A stretch of 64,000 nt of DNA, from positions 28,745 to 92,744 of the forward strand of contig NZ_MKVV01000047.1 of NCBI RefSeq assembly GCF_001899645.1. The letters run 5' to 3'. Below, piece after piece: positions 24,249-33,370 of this stretch (its first letter is position 1; the number at the start of each line of letters is the position of its first letter). Below the pieces are notes generated by a model. That model was not told the DNA's origin. It was given only the letters and a program-made list of their open reading frames with translations, and made no database searches. Position numbers and translations under genes: made by a program. Origin of the DNA: Pseudonocardia sp. 73-21. GTDB lineage: Bacteria; Actinomycetota; Actinomycetes; Mycobacteriales; Pseudonocardiaceae.

Positions 24249-24905
24249 TCAGGCTGCCGCGGCCGCGACCAGCTCGGCGTGGGCCCGGCCGGTCTCGGCC
24301 GCCTTCTCGTGGGCGTTCGCGAGGTTGGTGGCGGCCAGGTCGCGCAGGTCGGCCATCGCCGGGTTCACGTCGGCCAGCGTCAGCTCCGCCTCGACCAGGG
24401 TCACGTCGGTGCCGAAGACGTCCCGGAAGATCTGCAGCAGGTACGGGGTGGCGTGGTCCCAGCCCGCGCGCGGGGTGCCGGCGCCGTAGCCGCCACCCCG
24501 CGCGAGCACGAGCGTCAGCGGGCGACCGGCCAGCGGCGTGGTGCCGGGGCTGAACCGCGGGTCAGTGATCAGCAGGTCGATCCAGGTCTTGAGGTGCTGG
24601 GAGAGGCCGAAGTTGTACAGCGGCGCGCCGATCACGGCGGCGTCGGCGCCAATGAGCTCGTCGGCGAGCGTCGCGGCGAGGGCCTGCGCGGAGCGCTGCT
24701 GCTCGCTGCGCTGGTCCTCGGGGGTGTAGCCGGCCGTGGCGGCCACGGGCCAGACGTCGGCCGGCAGCGGCGACGCGCCGAGGTCGCGGCGGACGACGGT
24801 GTCGCCCGGGTGCTTCCCGAGCCAGGAGGAGACCAGGGTGTCGGCGACCTGACGGGTCACCGAGCCCTCGGTGCGGATGCTGCTGTCGAGACGGAAGAGG
24901 GTCAT
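24249..24905 (-). CDS. azoR: FMN-dependent NADH-azoreductase
   Basis: A 218-residue flavodoxin-fold reductase that uses NADH to reduce quinones or azo compounds by two electrons. ATG 24905 is preceded by AGGAGATCCCG. N-terminal FRLDSSIRTEGSVTRQVADTLV is the FMN phosphate loop; APLYNFGLSQHLKTWIDLL is the isoalloxazine-binding P-x-Y-N-F motif; the ARGGGYGAGTP loop completes the site. Length and motifs match AzoR. It is divergent from a MarR-type regulator across a 104-bp gap with repeated GATCG half-sites, so quinone or electrophile induction through that regulator is likely. Confidence 0.9.
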   Translation of the reverse strand: MTLFRLDSSIRTEGSVTRQVADTLVSSWLGKHPGDTVVRRDLGASPLPADVWPVAATAGYTPEDQRSEQQRSAQALAATLADELIGADAAVIGAPLYNFGLSQHLKTWIDLLITDPRFSPGTTPLAGRPLTLVLARGGGYGAGTPRAGWDHATPYLLQIFRDVFGTDVTLVEAELTLADVNPAMADLRDLAATNLANAHEKAAETGRAHAELVAAAAA

Positions 24906-24950
24906 CGGGATCTCCTGGGGGGGTGTGCGGGTACCTAGATGTTCTGTGAA

Positions 24951-24991
24951 GCAGACGATCGTGTCAACAGATCGTATGCCAGATCGCATTC
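24951..24991. promoter_or_regulatory. Candidate MarR-type operator region between azoR and marR genes
   Basis: The gap contains ACGATCGT (a perfect 8-bp palindrome at 24955-24962) and two direct copies of AGATCG-Y-AT (24969-24977 and 24981-24989). Repeated GATCG half-sites within 40 bp of both divergent starts are consistent with a MarR dimer site, but the exact boundaries are a guess. Confidence 0.35.
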
Positions 24992-25009
24992 CACGGGTAG
25001 GCTGGGACC

Positions 25010-25507
25010 GTGAGCACCCCCACCGGCGTCGAGAACGACCTCGGCTGGGCGCTGGGCCAGGTCATGCGGGCCCATCTGCGCACCGCCCAGGAGGTGGTGG
25101 GCGAGCTGCCCGGCGGCCCCCGCGGCTACCAGGTGCTCGCGGTCGCGGGCCGGGGCGAGCCCAGCAGCCAGCTCGCGCTCGCGCAGAAGCTCGGCGTCGA
25201 CCGCACGGTCATGACCTACCTCCTCGACGACCTGGAGACCGCCGGCCTCATCGAGCGGCGCCCCGATCCGGCCGACCGCCGCGCCCGCCGCGTGGTGCTC
25301 ACCGAGGCCGGGCAGGCCCGCCTGTGCGAGCTGGAGCGCCGCTTCCGTTCCGCCGAGCAGCACCTGCTCGACCCCCTCGACGAGGGCGAGCGCACGGTGC
25401 TGCGCGACCTCCTGCAACGCCTCGCCACGCACACCGGCCTGCCCGCGGCCGGCGCGTGCCAGGTGGCCGAGGAACTGGCGTCGGCGGACCGCCCGCTCCG
25501 CCCCTGA
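25010..25507 (+). CDS. MarR-family transcriptional regulator
   Basis: A 165-residue winged-helix protein, starting at GTG 25010. The wHTH is SSQLALAQKLGVDRTVMTYLLDDLETAGLIERRPDPADRRARRVVLTEAG, with the MarR wing motif DxRxRRVxLT. Flanking helices form the dimer interface. It has a single native cysteine near residue 149 (AGACQVAEE), not at the usual N-terminal sensing position, so ligand binding is likelier than thiol switching. Divergence from azoR suggests it represses that gene. Confidence 0.9.
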   Translation: MSTPTGVENDLGWALGQVMRAHLRTAQEVVGELPGGPRGYQVLAVAGRGEPSSQLALAQKLGVDRTVMTYLLDDLETAGLIERRPDPADRRARRVVLTEAGQARLCELERRFRSAEQHLLDPLDEGERTVLRDLLQRLATHTGLPAAGACQVAEELASADRPLRP

Positions 25508-25531
25508 CCCGCAGCCCCCACCCGGGGTGCG

Positions 25532-27364
25532 TCAGCGGACGCCGACGTCCAGCTCGCCGGTGATGCGACGCTGTACGGCCGCCACCGCCCGGAACGCCTC
25601 CCGCAGCGACGCCCTGGTCACCGGGGAGAGATCCCGGGGGCGCACCAGGTCGTCGGGTTCCGCGCCGGCGCGCAGCTGCTCGACCTGGTGGTCCAGCCGC
25701 AGCGCCAGGACGAGGTGGAACGCCTCCTCCAGCGTGGCCGCCGCGCCCGCGTCGAGCACCCCGTCGGCCGCGGCCGCGCGCAGCCGGGCGGGGGTGGACG
25801 CGCTGGTCACACCGGCCGTCATCCCCGCCCAGCGGGCGAGGTCGACGACCGGGACGAGACCCCCGCGCTTCAGGTCCAGCGTGCCGCGACGGGCGCCGGA
25901 GTGCTCCACCACGAAGTCGCGCAGGAACCCCGTGGGCGGGCGGTGGGCCAGCGCATAGCGGGCGAGCAGCCGCAGCATCTCGGGATGGCGCCGCGCGTCG
26001 CGGAAGACGTCGGGCACCGGCAGGCTGGACCGGATCCCCCACACCGGACGCGCGTCCACCACCAGCGAGACGAGGATCGGCGCCTTCTCCTGCAACGGGT
26101 CGCGCAACCAGCTCCGGGCAGCGGCCGCCCACGCCTCGTAGGAGCGGCGGAACAACGGGTTGGTGGCCACGGCGCCGTTGGTGTCGGCCCGGTAGCCGGC
26201 CGCGGCGAGGCCCGCGAGCACCCGCTCGGCGAACGTGCGGCCGTAGGCGGCGGCCCCGGCGTCACCCTCGGGCCCGGCCCACACCAGCGCACTGTCCACA
26301 TCGGATGACGGCACGGCCTCGCGGCGGGCCAGGCTGCCCAGCGCCAGCCACGTCAGCGGACGGGGCGGCGGGCCCAGCTCCGCGACGGCCAGCTCGGCGA
26401 GGCGGCGGGTGACGGCGTCGGCCACCACCGCGGTGATCCCGGCGACGTCCGCGGCGGCGACCCGGGCGTCGTGCAGGGCGATCACCGTGGGCGTCAGCTC
26501 GGCGGCGGCCCGGGTCACCTCGTCGACCGAGCCGGCCCGCGCGATGGCCGCCCGCAGCCCGAAGCTGCCGCGGGTGGTGGCCGCGACGACGTCGACGTCC
26601 TCGAGCACGCCCAGCACCTCGCCGTTCGCGGCGAGCACCGGGGCGTGGCGGATGCCGCGGTCGAGCATGTCGAGCAGCACCTCGCCGCCGAGGCGGTCGG
26701 CGGCGGCGGTCCAGGCGGGGGCGCTCATCGCGTCGCGGACCGGAGCCGCGGTGTCGGTGGCGTCCGCGATCACCACCCGCAGGTCCCGGTCGGTGAGGAT
26801 CCCGACGCGGCCCGGCCCCAGGGGCACCACCACGGCGGACGCCCCGCAGGCCGTCATGCGCTGGGCGGCCTCGCGGATCGGGGTGTCCGGCGTGGCGGTG
26901 CACAGCGGGGCGCGCAGCAGGTCGCCCACCGCGCGCTGCGTCGGGTCCGGGCCGACGTGCGGGGTCGGGGCCAGCAGCGTCGGCGCGAGCAGCGACCGGG
27001 CGACGTAGCGCAGCCCCTCCGGCCGTCCCAGCAGCGGGCGGACGGCGTCGGCGGGCAGCCGTAGGCACCGGGTGGCCCCGCGCGCGACGGCCGTGAAGCC
27101 CAGCGGCAGCCCGGCCAGCATCGCCGCGTGGCCGAACAGCTCACCGGGCCCGAGCAGGTCGAGCACCCGCGAGCCCAGCACCAGCTCGACCAGACCGCCC
27201 TCGACGATGCGGACGTGTTCCGGCGGGCGCTCCCCCGGCGCGAGGACCGTGGCGCCGGAGCGGTACTCCTCGGGCTCCGCCACCGCGGCGAGGGCGGCGA
27301 GCTCGGCGTCGTCGAGCGCGTCGAAGGGCGGATGCGCCCTCAGGAACGCCGACGCACCGCCCAC
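25532..27364 (-). CDS. cNMP-binding / CBS / DUF294 nucleotidyltransferase-like signalling protein
   Basis: A 610-residue three-part protein. Residues about 10-120 are a cyclic-nucleotide-binding fold (LAPGERPPEHVRIVEGGLVELVL, then GPGELFGHAAMLAGLP). Residues about 145-270 are a CBS pair (MTACGASAVVVPLGPGRVGILTDRDLR; RHAPVLAANGEVLGVLEDVD). Residues about 300-610 are the DUF294 putative nucleotidyltransferase plus its substrate-binding domain, with GSLARREAVPSSDVDSALVW, the G-S-x-(9)-D-x-D motif of GlnD/GlnE-type transferases. It probably modifies a protein partner in response to nucleotide levels. In many bacteria such proteins lie beside acetate permease or DNA polymerase III epsilon-like genes; neither is seen here, so no partner is suggested. 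GTG 27364 starts it. Confidence 0.88.
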   Translation of the reverse strand: MGGASAFLRAHPPFDALDDAELAALAAVAEPEEYRSGATVLAPGERPPEHVRIVEGGLVELVLGSRVLDLLGPGELFGHAAMLAGLPLGFTAVARGATRCLRLPADAVRPLLGRPEGLRYVARSLLAPTLLAPTPHVGPDPTQRAVGDLLRAPLCTATPDTPIREAAQRMTACGASAVVVPLGPGRVGILTDRDLRVVIADATDTAAPVRDAMSAPAWTAAADRLGGEVLLDMLDRGIRHAPVLAANGEVLGVLEDVDVVAATTRGSFGLRAAIARAGSVDEVTRAAAELTPTVIALHDARVAAADVAGITAVVADAVTRRLAELAVAELGPPPRPLTWLALGSLARREAVPSSDVDSALVWAGPEGDAGAAAYGRTFAERVLAGLAAAGYRADTNGAVATNPLFRRSYEAWAAAARSWLRDPLQEKAPILVSLVVDARPVWGIRSSLPVPDVFRDARRHPEMLRLLARYALAHRPPTGFLRDFVVEHSGARRGTLDLKRGGLVPVVDLARWAGMTAGVTSASTPARLRAAAADGVLDAGAAATLEEAFHLVLALRLDHQVEQLRAGAEPDDLVRPRDLSPVTRASLREAFRAVAAVQRRITGELDVGVR

Positions 27365-27399
27365 GGGCCCATCCTTCCCGATACCTACGGCGGGTGGCG

Positions 27400-28306
27400 A
27401 TGCGGTGGCCCTGCCCGCCGTCGTCGCCCTGCCGCCGCGCCCGAGGTGCTGGTCCTCACCGACGGGGCACCGGTGCGCGCCGCCGCCCTGGCCACGGCGA
27501 CCGCGTCCGGAGCGCGCACGGCCACCGTCCCCCGCGCCGACCCGCGCAACGCCCCGGCACGGCGCTCTACGGCACCCCCGGCAGCGCCGCCCTGAGCGTG
27601 CTCGGCGAGCAGGACCTCCCGGCGTCGGCGGCCCGGGCGAAGCAGCTCGCCGCGCAATACCAGCCGTTGGTGAGGGAGACCGTCGTCCCGGCGCTCGAGC
27701 TGATCACGACGGTCGCCGGCGCCACCCCGGGCGCCGACGGCGACTACTCCTCGGAGCTCTCCCCCGCCGCCGTCCGCCCGTGGGTGGACGCGGCGAAGGC
27801 CGCCGGCGTCTACGTCGTGCTGACCTGCAGCCCGGCCGCGCCGACTTCCTCACCCAGGCGTAGCGCTACGCCGACCTGCTGGCCGAGCCGAACGTCGGTC
27901 TGGCCCTGGACCCGGAGAGGCGGCTGGGCCCGAACGAGGTGCACCGCGTGCAGATCGGCTCGGTGGGCGTCGACGAGGTGAACCGCGCGGTCACGTGGCT
28001 CGCCGACCTCACGCGCGACAAGGCACTGCCGCAGAAGCTCCTGATGCTGCACCGGTTCGGCTCACGATGATCAAGGACAGGGCCCGGCTGGACACCTCCC
28101 GCGACGAGCTGGCCGTGGTGATCCACTCCGACGGTTTCGGCACCCCGTCGGAGAAGACGGCCACCTGGAACGCCCTGCACGGCGCCGCACCGGCGAACAT
28201 CCGCTGGAGCTGGAAGAACTTCATCGACGAGGACAAGCCGACGTTCACGCCCGCCCAGACGGTGCCGATCCCACCGACGCCACCGGTGTTCGTCAGCTAC
28301 CAGTAG
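27400..28306 (+). pseudogene. Decayed actinobacterial secreted/lipoprotein gene (glycosidase-like fold), multiple frameshifts
   Basis: Successive frames on the plus strand join into one protein. EVLVLTDGAPVRAAALATAT comes first (about 27440), then GTALYGTPGSAALSVLGEQD and DYSSELSPAAVRPWVDAAKA. Near 27840 the frame shifts to ADFLTQA, followed directly by an in-frame TAG. RYADLLAEPNVGLALDPE and SVGVDEVNRAVTWLADLTRD continue, and after another break near 28065 the sequence ends NFIDEDKPTFTP...FVSYQ at 28306. The pieces match a conserved mycobacterial/actinobacterial hypothetical lipoprotein whose intact form contains VYVVLDLQPGR. At least three frame changes and one stop make it non-functional. 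It fills the gap between two intact genes. Confidence 0.75.
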
Positions 28307-28315
28307 GTTCTACCC

Positions 28316-30292
28316 GTGGAGACCTTCGGGCCCTACCAGCTGTTGGAGCGGCTCGGGCGTGGCGGGATGGGCGAGGTCTTCCGCGCGCACGACACGGTGC
28401 GTGACCGTCTCGTCGCGCTCAAGCGCCTCATCCCGGACCTCGCCGACGACCCGGCGTTCGAGGCGCGGTTCCGCCGCGAGTCTGCGCTGGTCGCGAAGCT
28501 GAACGAGCCGCACATCATCCCGATCCACGACTTCGGCACCATCGACGGCCGGCTCTACCTCGACATGCGTCTCGTCGAGGGCGACGACCTGGGCGACCTC
28601 CTCCGGCGGGACGGCCCGCTGACGCCCGAACGGGCCGTCGACGTGATCACGCAGCTCGCGAGCGCCCTCGACGCCGCCCACGCCGACGGCCTGGTGCACC
28701 GCGACGTCAAGCCCTCGAACGCGCTGGTCACTGCGGGTGGGTTCGTCTACCTCGTGGACTTCGGCATCGCCCGCTCCATCACCGGCGACACGTCGCTGAC
28801 GGCCACCGGTTCCACGGTCGGGACGCTGCACTACATGGCCCCCGAGCGGTTCGACGGCCGGCGGATCGACGGCCGCGCCGACGTCTACGCGCTGGCCTGC
28901 GTGCTGCACGAGGCCCTGACCGGGAGCAGGCCCTTCCCCGCCACAGGCCAGCTGGCCGTGATGGGCGCGCACCTGACGAGGGACCCACCACGCCCGTCCG
29001 AGCTGCGCGAGGGCATCCCGGGGAGCCTGGACGCGGTGGTGGCGCGCGGGATGGCGAAGGACCCCGACGCCCGCTACCCCACGGCCGGCGCCCTGGCGGC
29101 GGCGGCGCGGACGGCCCTGACCGCACCCCCGCGAGTCGGGGCCTCCGTGCCCGCGAGTCGGGGCCTCCGTGCGAACGGGTCGGGGGATTCGCGCGCACCG
29201 GGAGTCCCGTGGCTGCCCACGCCGGCCCCGGGCGGGACCGGTGCGGGGAACCGGCGGAGGTGGCTCGTCGCCGCGGGTGTGGGCGCGGGTGTCGTGGCCG
29301 CCGCGATCGTGGGGGCGGTGACGCTGAGCGGCGGCGCCTCCGGCGCGGGGCTCGGACCGGTCGTCGACACCTCGTCGTTGCCGGCCCCCACCACCGCCCG
29401 CCCCGCTCCCACCACGACCTCGGCGCCCGCGGCGATCGGCCCGTTGGCCACCGTCACCGCCCGGACGCTGGCGATCAGCCGGGACGGCCGCACCGCCCTC
29501 GCCGTCGGGGAGGCCGACACCGACATCCTCGACGTCACGACGGGCGCGGTCCGCGCGACGGTGCCGGTCGGCGGCGCGTTCGTGCGGCCGGTCGTCGGCA
29601 CGGCCGCCTTCTCCCCCGGCGGCACGCGCGCCTACGTCGTCGACCAGGACGGCGGCCTGCACGTCATCGACGTCACCGCCGGTCGTGAGGTGGGCTCGGT
29701 GAGCGTCGGCAACTCGGGGGGCGGCATCGCCGTCAGCGCGGACGGCACGCGCGGCTACGTCACGACGTCGTCCACCGTCGCGGTGGTGGACCTGGCCGGG
29801 CCCACCGTGGCGAGCCGCATCGACGTCGGCAACGCCCCCGTCTCCGACGCCCTGGCCGCCGACGGCACGACGCTCTTCGTCTCCTGGTACGAGCTGCAGC
29901 AGACGGGTGCCGGGAAACTGCTGGTGGTGGACCCGGTCGCGGGCCGGGTCACGGCGGAGATCGCGGTCGGCGACTACGCGCGCGACGTCGCCGTCGCCGG
30001 GTCACGGGTCCTTGTCACGGCCCGGAACGACCTGTCGGTGGTGGACCCCGTCGTCGGCACCTCCCGGTTCGTGGCCGGCGTCGTCCCGCTCGGGATCGCC
30101 GCGTCGTCCGACGGGACCCGCGCCTACGCCCCCGTCGACGGCGGCCTGGCCGTGATCGACCCGGCCTCCGCGACGGTGCGCACGGTCCTGCCCGTGACCG
30201 ACCCGACCGGTCCCGTCGCCGTGATCGGGGACGGCCGGGTGCTGGTCGGCACCGCCACCGGGGTGACGGTGCTGGACGTCAGCCGCGAATGA
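28316..30292 (+). CDS. Membrane Ser/Thr protein kinase with extracytoplasmic beta-propeller (PknD-like)
   Basis: A 658-residue receptor-type Hanks kinase. Residues about 1-265 are the kinase domain: LGRGGMGEVFRA glycine loop, VALKRL lysine, HRDVKPSN catalytic loop, VDFGIAR, an activation loop with Ser/Thr residues (GDTSLTATGSTVGT) and APERFDGRRIDGRADVYALA. A juxtamembrane linker of about 45 residues includes two in-frame copies of a 22-bp DNA repeat related to the ACTCGCG intergenic element. One membrane helix spans residues about 315-338. Outside, after a Thr/Pro/Ala-rich stalk, YVTN-type repeats (AYVVDQDGGLHVIDV; GYVTTSSTVAVVDL; VTEIAV-type) form a beta-propeller sensor as in M. tuberculosis PknD. 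Ligand unknown. It is convergent with the choline locus, overlapping by 14 bp. Confidence 0.92.
   Translation: METFGPYQLLERLGRGGMGEVFRAHDTVRDRLVALKRLIPDLADDPAFEARFRRESALVAKLNEPHIIPIHDFGTIDGRLYLDMRLVEGDDLGDLLRRDGPLTPERAVDVITQLASALDAAHADGLVHRDVKPSNALVTAGGFVYLVDFGIARSITGDTSLTATGSTVGTLHYMAPERFDGRRIDGRADVYALACVLHEALTGSRPFPATGQLAVMGAHLTRDPPRPSELREGIPGSLDAVVARGMAKDPDARYPTAGALAAAARTALTAPPRVGASVPASRGLRANGSGDSRAPGVPWLPTPAPGGTGAGNRRRWLVAAGVGAGVVAAAIVGAVTLSGGASGAGLGPVVDTSSLPAPTTARPAPTTTSAPAAIGPLATVTARTLAISRDGRTALAVGEADTDILDVTTGAVRATVPVGGAFVRPVVGTAAFSPGGTRAYVVDQDGGLHVIDVTAGREVGSVSVGNSGGGIAVSADGTRGYVTTSSTVAVVDLAGPTVASRIDVGNAPVSDALAADGTTLFVSWYELQQTGAGKLLVVDPVAGRVTAEIAVGDYARDVAVAGSRVLVTARNDLSVVDPVVGTSRFVAGVVPLGIAASSDGTRAYAPVDGGLAVIDPASATVRTVLPVTDPTGPVAVIGDGRVLVGTATGVTVLDVSRE
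29129..29200. repeat. Tandem CGCGAGTCGG-type repeat inside the kinase linker
   Basis: CCGCGAGTCGGGGCCTCCGTG occurs at about 29129 and again 22 bp later, followed by a degenerate third part containing GGATTCGCGCGCACCGGGAGTC. The core CGCGAGTCGG is the reverse complement of the CCGACTCGCG core in the intergenic clusters near 9.1 and 40.4 kb. It lies in frame in the low-complexity juxtamembrane linker. Confidence 0.6.
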
Positions 30293-31856
30293 GGTCCGAG
30301 GCCTTCTCCCCGATCATCATGCAGGTGATGTTGGGGTTGATCGCCGGCAGGAACGGCAGGATCGACGCGTCGGCGATCCGCAGCCCCTCCACCCCGCGCA
30401 CGCGCAGCTGGGGGTCCACGACGGCCATCGGGTCGGAGCCCGGTCCCATCTTCGCCGTGCACGCCGGGTGGTAGACGGTGTTGTGGGTCTTGGTGATGTA
30501 GTCGACGAGGTCGTCGTCGGTCACCGCGTCCGGGCCCGGCGTCAGCTCCCGGGTGATCCACTCCTTGAGCGCGGGCTGCTCCGCGATCCGCCGCGCGAGC
30601 TTCACGCCGTGCAGCATGACGGCCATGTCGTGGCCCTCGGGGTCGGTGAAGTACCGCGGGTCGACCTTCGCCCGGTCGCGGAAGTCCAGCGAGCGCAGCC
30701 GCACCGTGCCCCGCGACCGTCCGCGTGTGACGTTGGGCGTGAGGCAGAAGCCGTTGTCGGTGGTCGGGTAGCCCCAGCGCACCGTGTTGAGGTCGAACGG
30801 CACCGAGCCGTAGTGCATCATCAGGTCCGGCCGGTCCAGCCCCTCCTCGGTGCGCGCGAACAGCCCGATCTCCCACCACTGCGTGGAGGTCGTGACCATC
30901 GGCTTGGCGGCCTCCCACATCACGAGGCCCTCGACGTGGTCGTCGAGGTTGGCGCCGACGCCGGGCGAGTCCACCAGCACGTCGAGGCCCATCTCGCGCA
31001 GGTGCGCGGACGGGCCGATCCCCGACAGCATCAGCAGCTTCGGGGTGTCGATCGCGCCGGTGGAGAGGATCACCTCGCGGCGGGCGTTCACCACCTGGCG
31101 GCCGGGGCCGATGTCCTGCTGGTACTCGACGCCGGTGGCCTTCCTCCCCACGAACAGGACCTTCGACGCCCACGCGCCCGTCCGGACCTCCAGGTTGGGC
31201 CGCGTGCCCATGATCGGGTGCAGGTACGCGTGCGACGACGACATGCGGGTGTTGTCGGCCGCGGCGTTGATCTGGAAGAACCCGGCGCCCTCGGTGACGG
31301 TGTGGCCCTCGTTGAACCGGACGGTGGGCAGCCCCACCGCCGCGGCCGCCTCGAGCACCGCCACCCCGCACGGGTCGTCCGGCGGGATCTGGCGCAGGTT
31401 GACCGGGCCGGAGCGGCCGTGGCCGTCCCACTCCCCGTCGTTGGTCTCCAGCCGCTTGATCAGCGGCCAGCACTCGTCGGCGCTCCAGCCGGTGCAGCCT
31501 CCTGCGGCCCACTCGTCGAGGTCCTCGCGCGGCGTCCAGAAGGCGATGCACGAGTTGTGCGACGAGCAGCCGCCGAGCACCTTCGCGCGCGCATGGCGCA
31601 GGAAGGAGTTGCCGTGCTGCTGTGGCTCGACGAGGTAGTCCCAGTCGTAGCCGGAGTCGAGCAGCCCCATCCAGTCCTCGAGCCGCAGGATCGCCGGATC
31701 GTCCACATCGGACGGCCCGGCCTCCAGCAGGCAGACGGTGACGGCGGGGTCCTCGGACAGCCGGGCGGCGAGCGCACAGCCCGACGACCCGCCGCCGACG
31801 ACGACGTAGTCGAACGTGTCGCTCATGCTGTCTGCGGAGCTCGCAAGCTCGCTCAC
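30279..31856 (-). CDS. betA: GMC-family oxidoreductase, choline dehydrogenase-like
   Basis: A 525-residue FAD enzyme expected to oxidise choline to betaine aldehyde. GTG 31856 is used: it sits in a GTGA overlap with the permease stop and has GGAGGAGG just upstream; ATG 31826 lacks a ribosome site. Motifs: FDYVVVGGGSSGCALAARL (FAD loop), LLEAGPSD, KVLGGCSSHNSC (GMC signature 1), STGAIDTPKLLMLSGIG (signature 2), and near the end the catalytic His in NTVYHPACTAKMG and Asn in AINPNITCMMIGEKASD. It lies in one operon with the permease and the aldehyde dehydrogenase, and betaine-degrading genes lie nearby, which supports choline over other alcohols. A different alcohol substrate is possible. Confidence 0.82.
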   Translation of the reverse strand: MSELASSADSMSDTFDYVVVGGGSSGCALAARLSEDPAVTVCLLEAGPSDVDDPAILRLEDWMGLLDSGYDWDYLVEPQQHGNSFLRHARAKVLGGCSSHNSCIAFWTPREDLDEWAAGGCTGWSADECWPLIKRLETNDGEWDGHGRSGPVNLRQIPPDDPCGVAVLEAAAAVGLPTVRFNEGHTVTEGAGFFQINAAADNTRMSSSHAYLHPIMGTRPNLEVRTGAWASKVLFVGRKATGVEYQQDIGPGRQVVNARREVILSTGAIDTPKLLMLSGIGPSAHLREMGLDVLVDSPGVGANLDDHVEGLVMWEAAKPMVTTSTQWWEIGLFARTEEGLDRPDLMMHYGSVPFDLNTVRWGYPTTDNGFCLTPNVTRGRSRGTVRLRSLDFRDRAKVDPRYFTDPEGHDMAVMLHGVKLARRIAEQPALKEWITRELTPGPDAVTDDDLVDYITKTHNTVYHPACTAKMGPGSDPMAVVDPQLRVRGVEGLRIADASILPFLPAINPNITCMMIGEKASDLIRG

Positions 31857-33370
31857 GGTGCCTCCTCCAGGTTCTGCCGCACGTGCTCCGGCAGCGTCCC
31901 GAGGTGGTGGCGGCCCCGCAACAGGAACCAGGCCAGCCCGATCACGACGATCGCGCCGATGAAGATGAACGCGATGAACCGCAGTGGCCCCTCGCCGTAG
32001 ACCTCGACCCGCGGCCAGGCCAGGTTGATCGCCATCGCGGCGCCCCACAGGACGGCGACGATGTTGACCGGCAACCCGAGCTTCCCGAGGGAGAAGTACC
32101 CCTTCGGGGCGTCCGGGCCGGGCCATTCACCCTTGAACCGCTTCAGCAGCATCGGCACCGTGACCAGCAGGTACGCCACGTAGATCATGATGACGGCCAC
32201 GCTCGTGACCGCCGTGAAGATCTCCGGGGTGCCGATGTTGACCGCCAGGATCAGCACCGCCACCACGCCGATGACCACCGCGGGCACCACCGGCGTCTTG
32301 CGCTTGGGGTCGATCCTCGCCAGCGCCGCGCCGGCGGGCAGGGCGTTGTCGCGGGCCATCGCGAACATCAGCCGGATGCCCGCGGTGTGCACGGCCAGCG
32401 CGCAGACCGTGATCGCGACGACGATGCAGACCAGGAACACCTTGCCCAGCGGGCCGCCGAGCGCCTGCAGCACGATCAGCTGCAGCCCGCCGGAGGCCTG
32501 GCCCAGCGCCGGGTCGGACAGGTTGGGCGCGGCGAGGATGCCGAAGAGCAGGATCAGGCCGCCGATGACGAACGACGCGATCACGGCGCGCAGGATCGCC
32601 GTGGGGCCGGTGCGGCGCGGGTCGACCGTCTCCTCACCGAGCGAGCTGGCCGTGTCGAAGCCGTACATGACGTAGGCCGACGCGATGGCCGCGATGAGGA
32701 ACGCCCCGGCGTACCCGCCCGGGCCCGAGGTGTAGCCGGTGGTGTCGACGATGACGCTCGGCGGGTTCACGATGTTGACCGCCAGGATGATCACCAGCAG
32801 GATCGCGGCGATCAGCTCGATGAACACGCCGGTGCTGTTGATCCGGGCCATCAGCTTGACGCCGAACGCGTTCACCACCGTCGTGAACACGACGAGGATC
32901 GCGCCCCAGATCACCGCGCTGAGGCCGAAGCTGGCGCCCGTGCCGTCGCCGACGAGCTGGAAGCCGCTCCAGATCTGCGGCAGCGTCACCTGGTAGGCCA
33001 GCACCACCGCGGCCAGCGTCACGACGGACGCCGTGAACATCATCCAGCCGGCCAGCCAGCTCACCGTGGGCCCCGCCAGCCGCTTGCTCCAGTTGTAGAC
33101 CGACCCGGCCACGGGGTAACGCCCCGCCAGCTCGGCGAAGCACAGCGCCACCATCAGCTGCCCGACGAACACCATCGGCCACGACCACCAGTAGGTCGGG
33201 CCTCCGTTGGCGAAGCCGAAGTAGAACAGCTGGAACGTGCCGGTCAGGATCGAGATGTAGCTGACCCCGGCCGCGAAGCTGGCGAACTTCCCGATGCTGC
33301 GTTCCAACGACTGGTTGTAGCCGAACTCGGCCATCCCGTCGTCGGTGGACCGATCTTCAGTGGTACTCAC
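31853..33370 (-). CDS. APC-superfamily amino acid/choline permease
   Basis: A 505-residue transporter with about twelve membrane helices, starting with GTG 33370 in a GTGA overlap with the aldehyde dehydrogenase. Motifs such as SIGKFASFAAGVSYISILTG, ALCFAELAGRYPVAGSVYNWSKRL and YGFDTASSLGEETVDPRRTGP identify the amino acid/choline (BAT1/ACT) branch of the APC superfamily. Its position between the choline dehydrogenase-like and betaine-aldehyde dehydrogenase-like genes suggests it imports choline or a related quaternary amine (inference); APC members for GABA or ethanolamine look similar. All three genes are coupled by 4-bp overlaps, so stoichiometric expression is likely. Confidence 0.85.
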   Translation of the reverse strand: MSTTEDRSTDDGMAEFGYNQSLERSIGKFASFAAGVSYISILTGTFQLFYFGFANGGPTYWWSWPMVFVGQLMVALCFAELAGRYPVAGSVYNWSKRLAGPTVSWLAGWMMFTASVVTLAAVVLAYQVTLPQIWSGFQLVGDGTGASFGLSAVIWGAILVVFTTVVNAFGVKLMARINSTGVFIELIAAILLVIILAVNIVNPPSVIVDTTGYTSGPGGYAGAFLIAAIASAYVMYGFDTASSLGEETVDPRRTGPTAILRAVIASFVIGGLILLFGILAAPNLSDPALGQASGGLQLIVLQALGGPLGKVFLVCIVVAITVCALAVHTAGIRLMFAMARDNALPAGAALARIDPKRKTPVVPAVVIGVVAVLILAVNIGTPEIFTAVTSVAVIMIYVAYLLVTVPMLLKRFKGEWPGPDAPKGYFSLGKLGLPVNIVAVLWGAAMAINLAWPRVEVYGEGPLRFIAFIFIGAIVVIGLAWFLLRGRHHLGTLPEHVRQNLEEAP

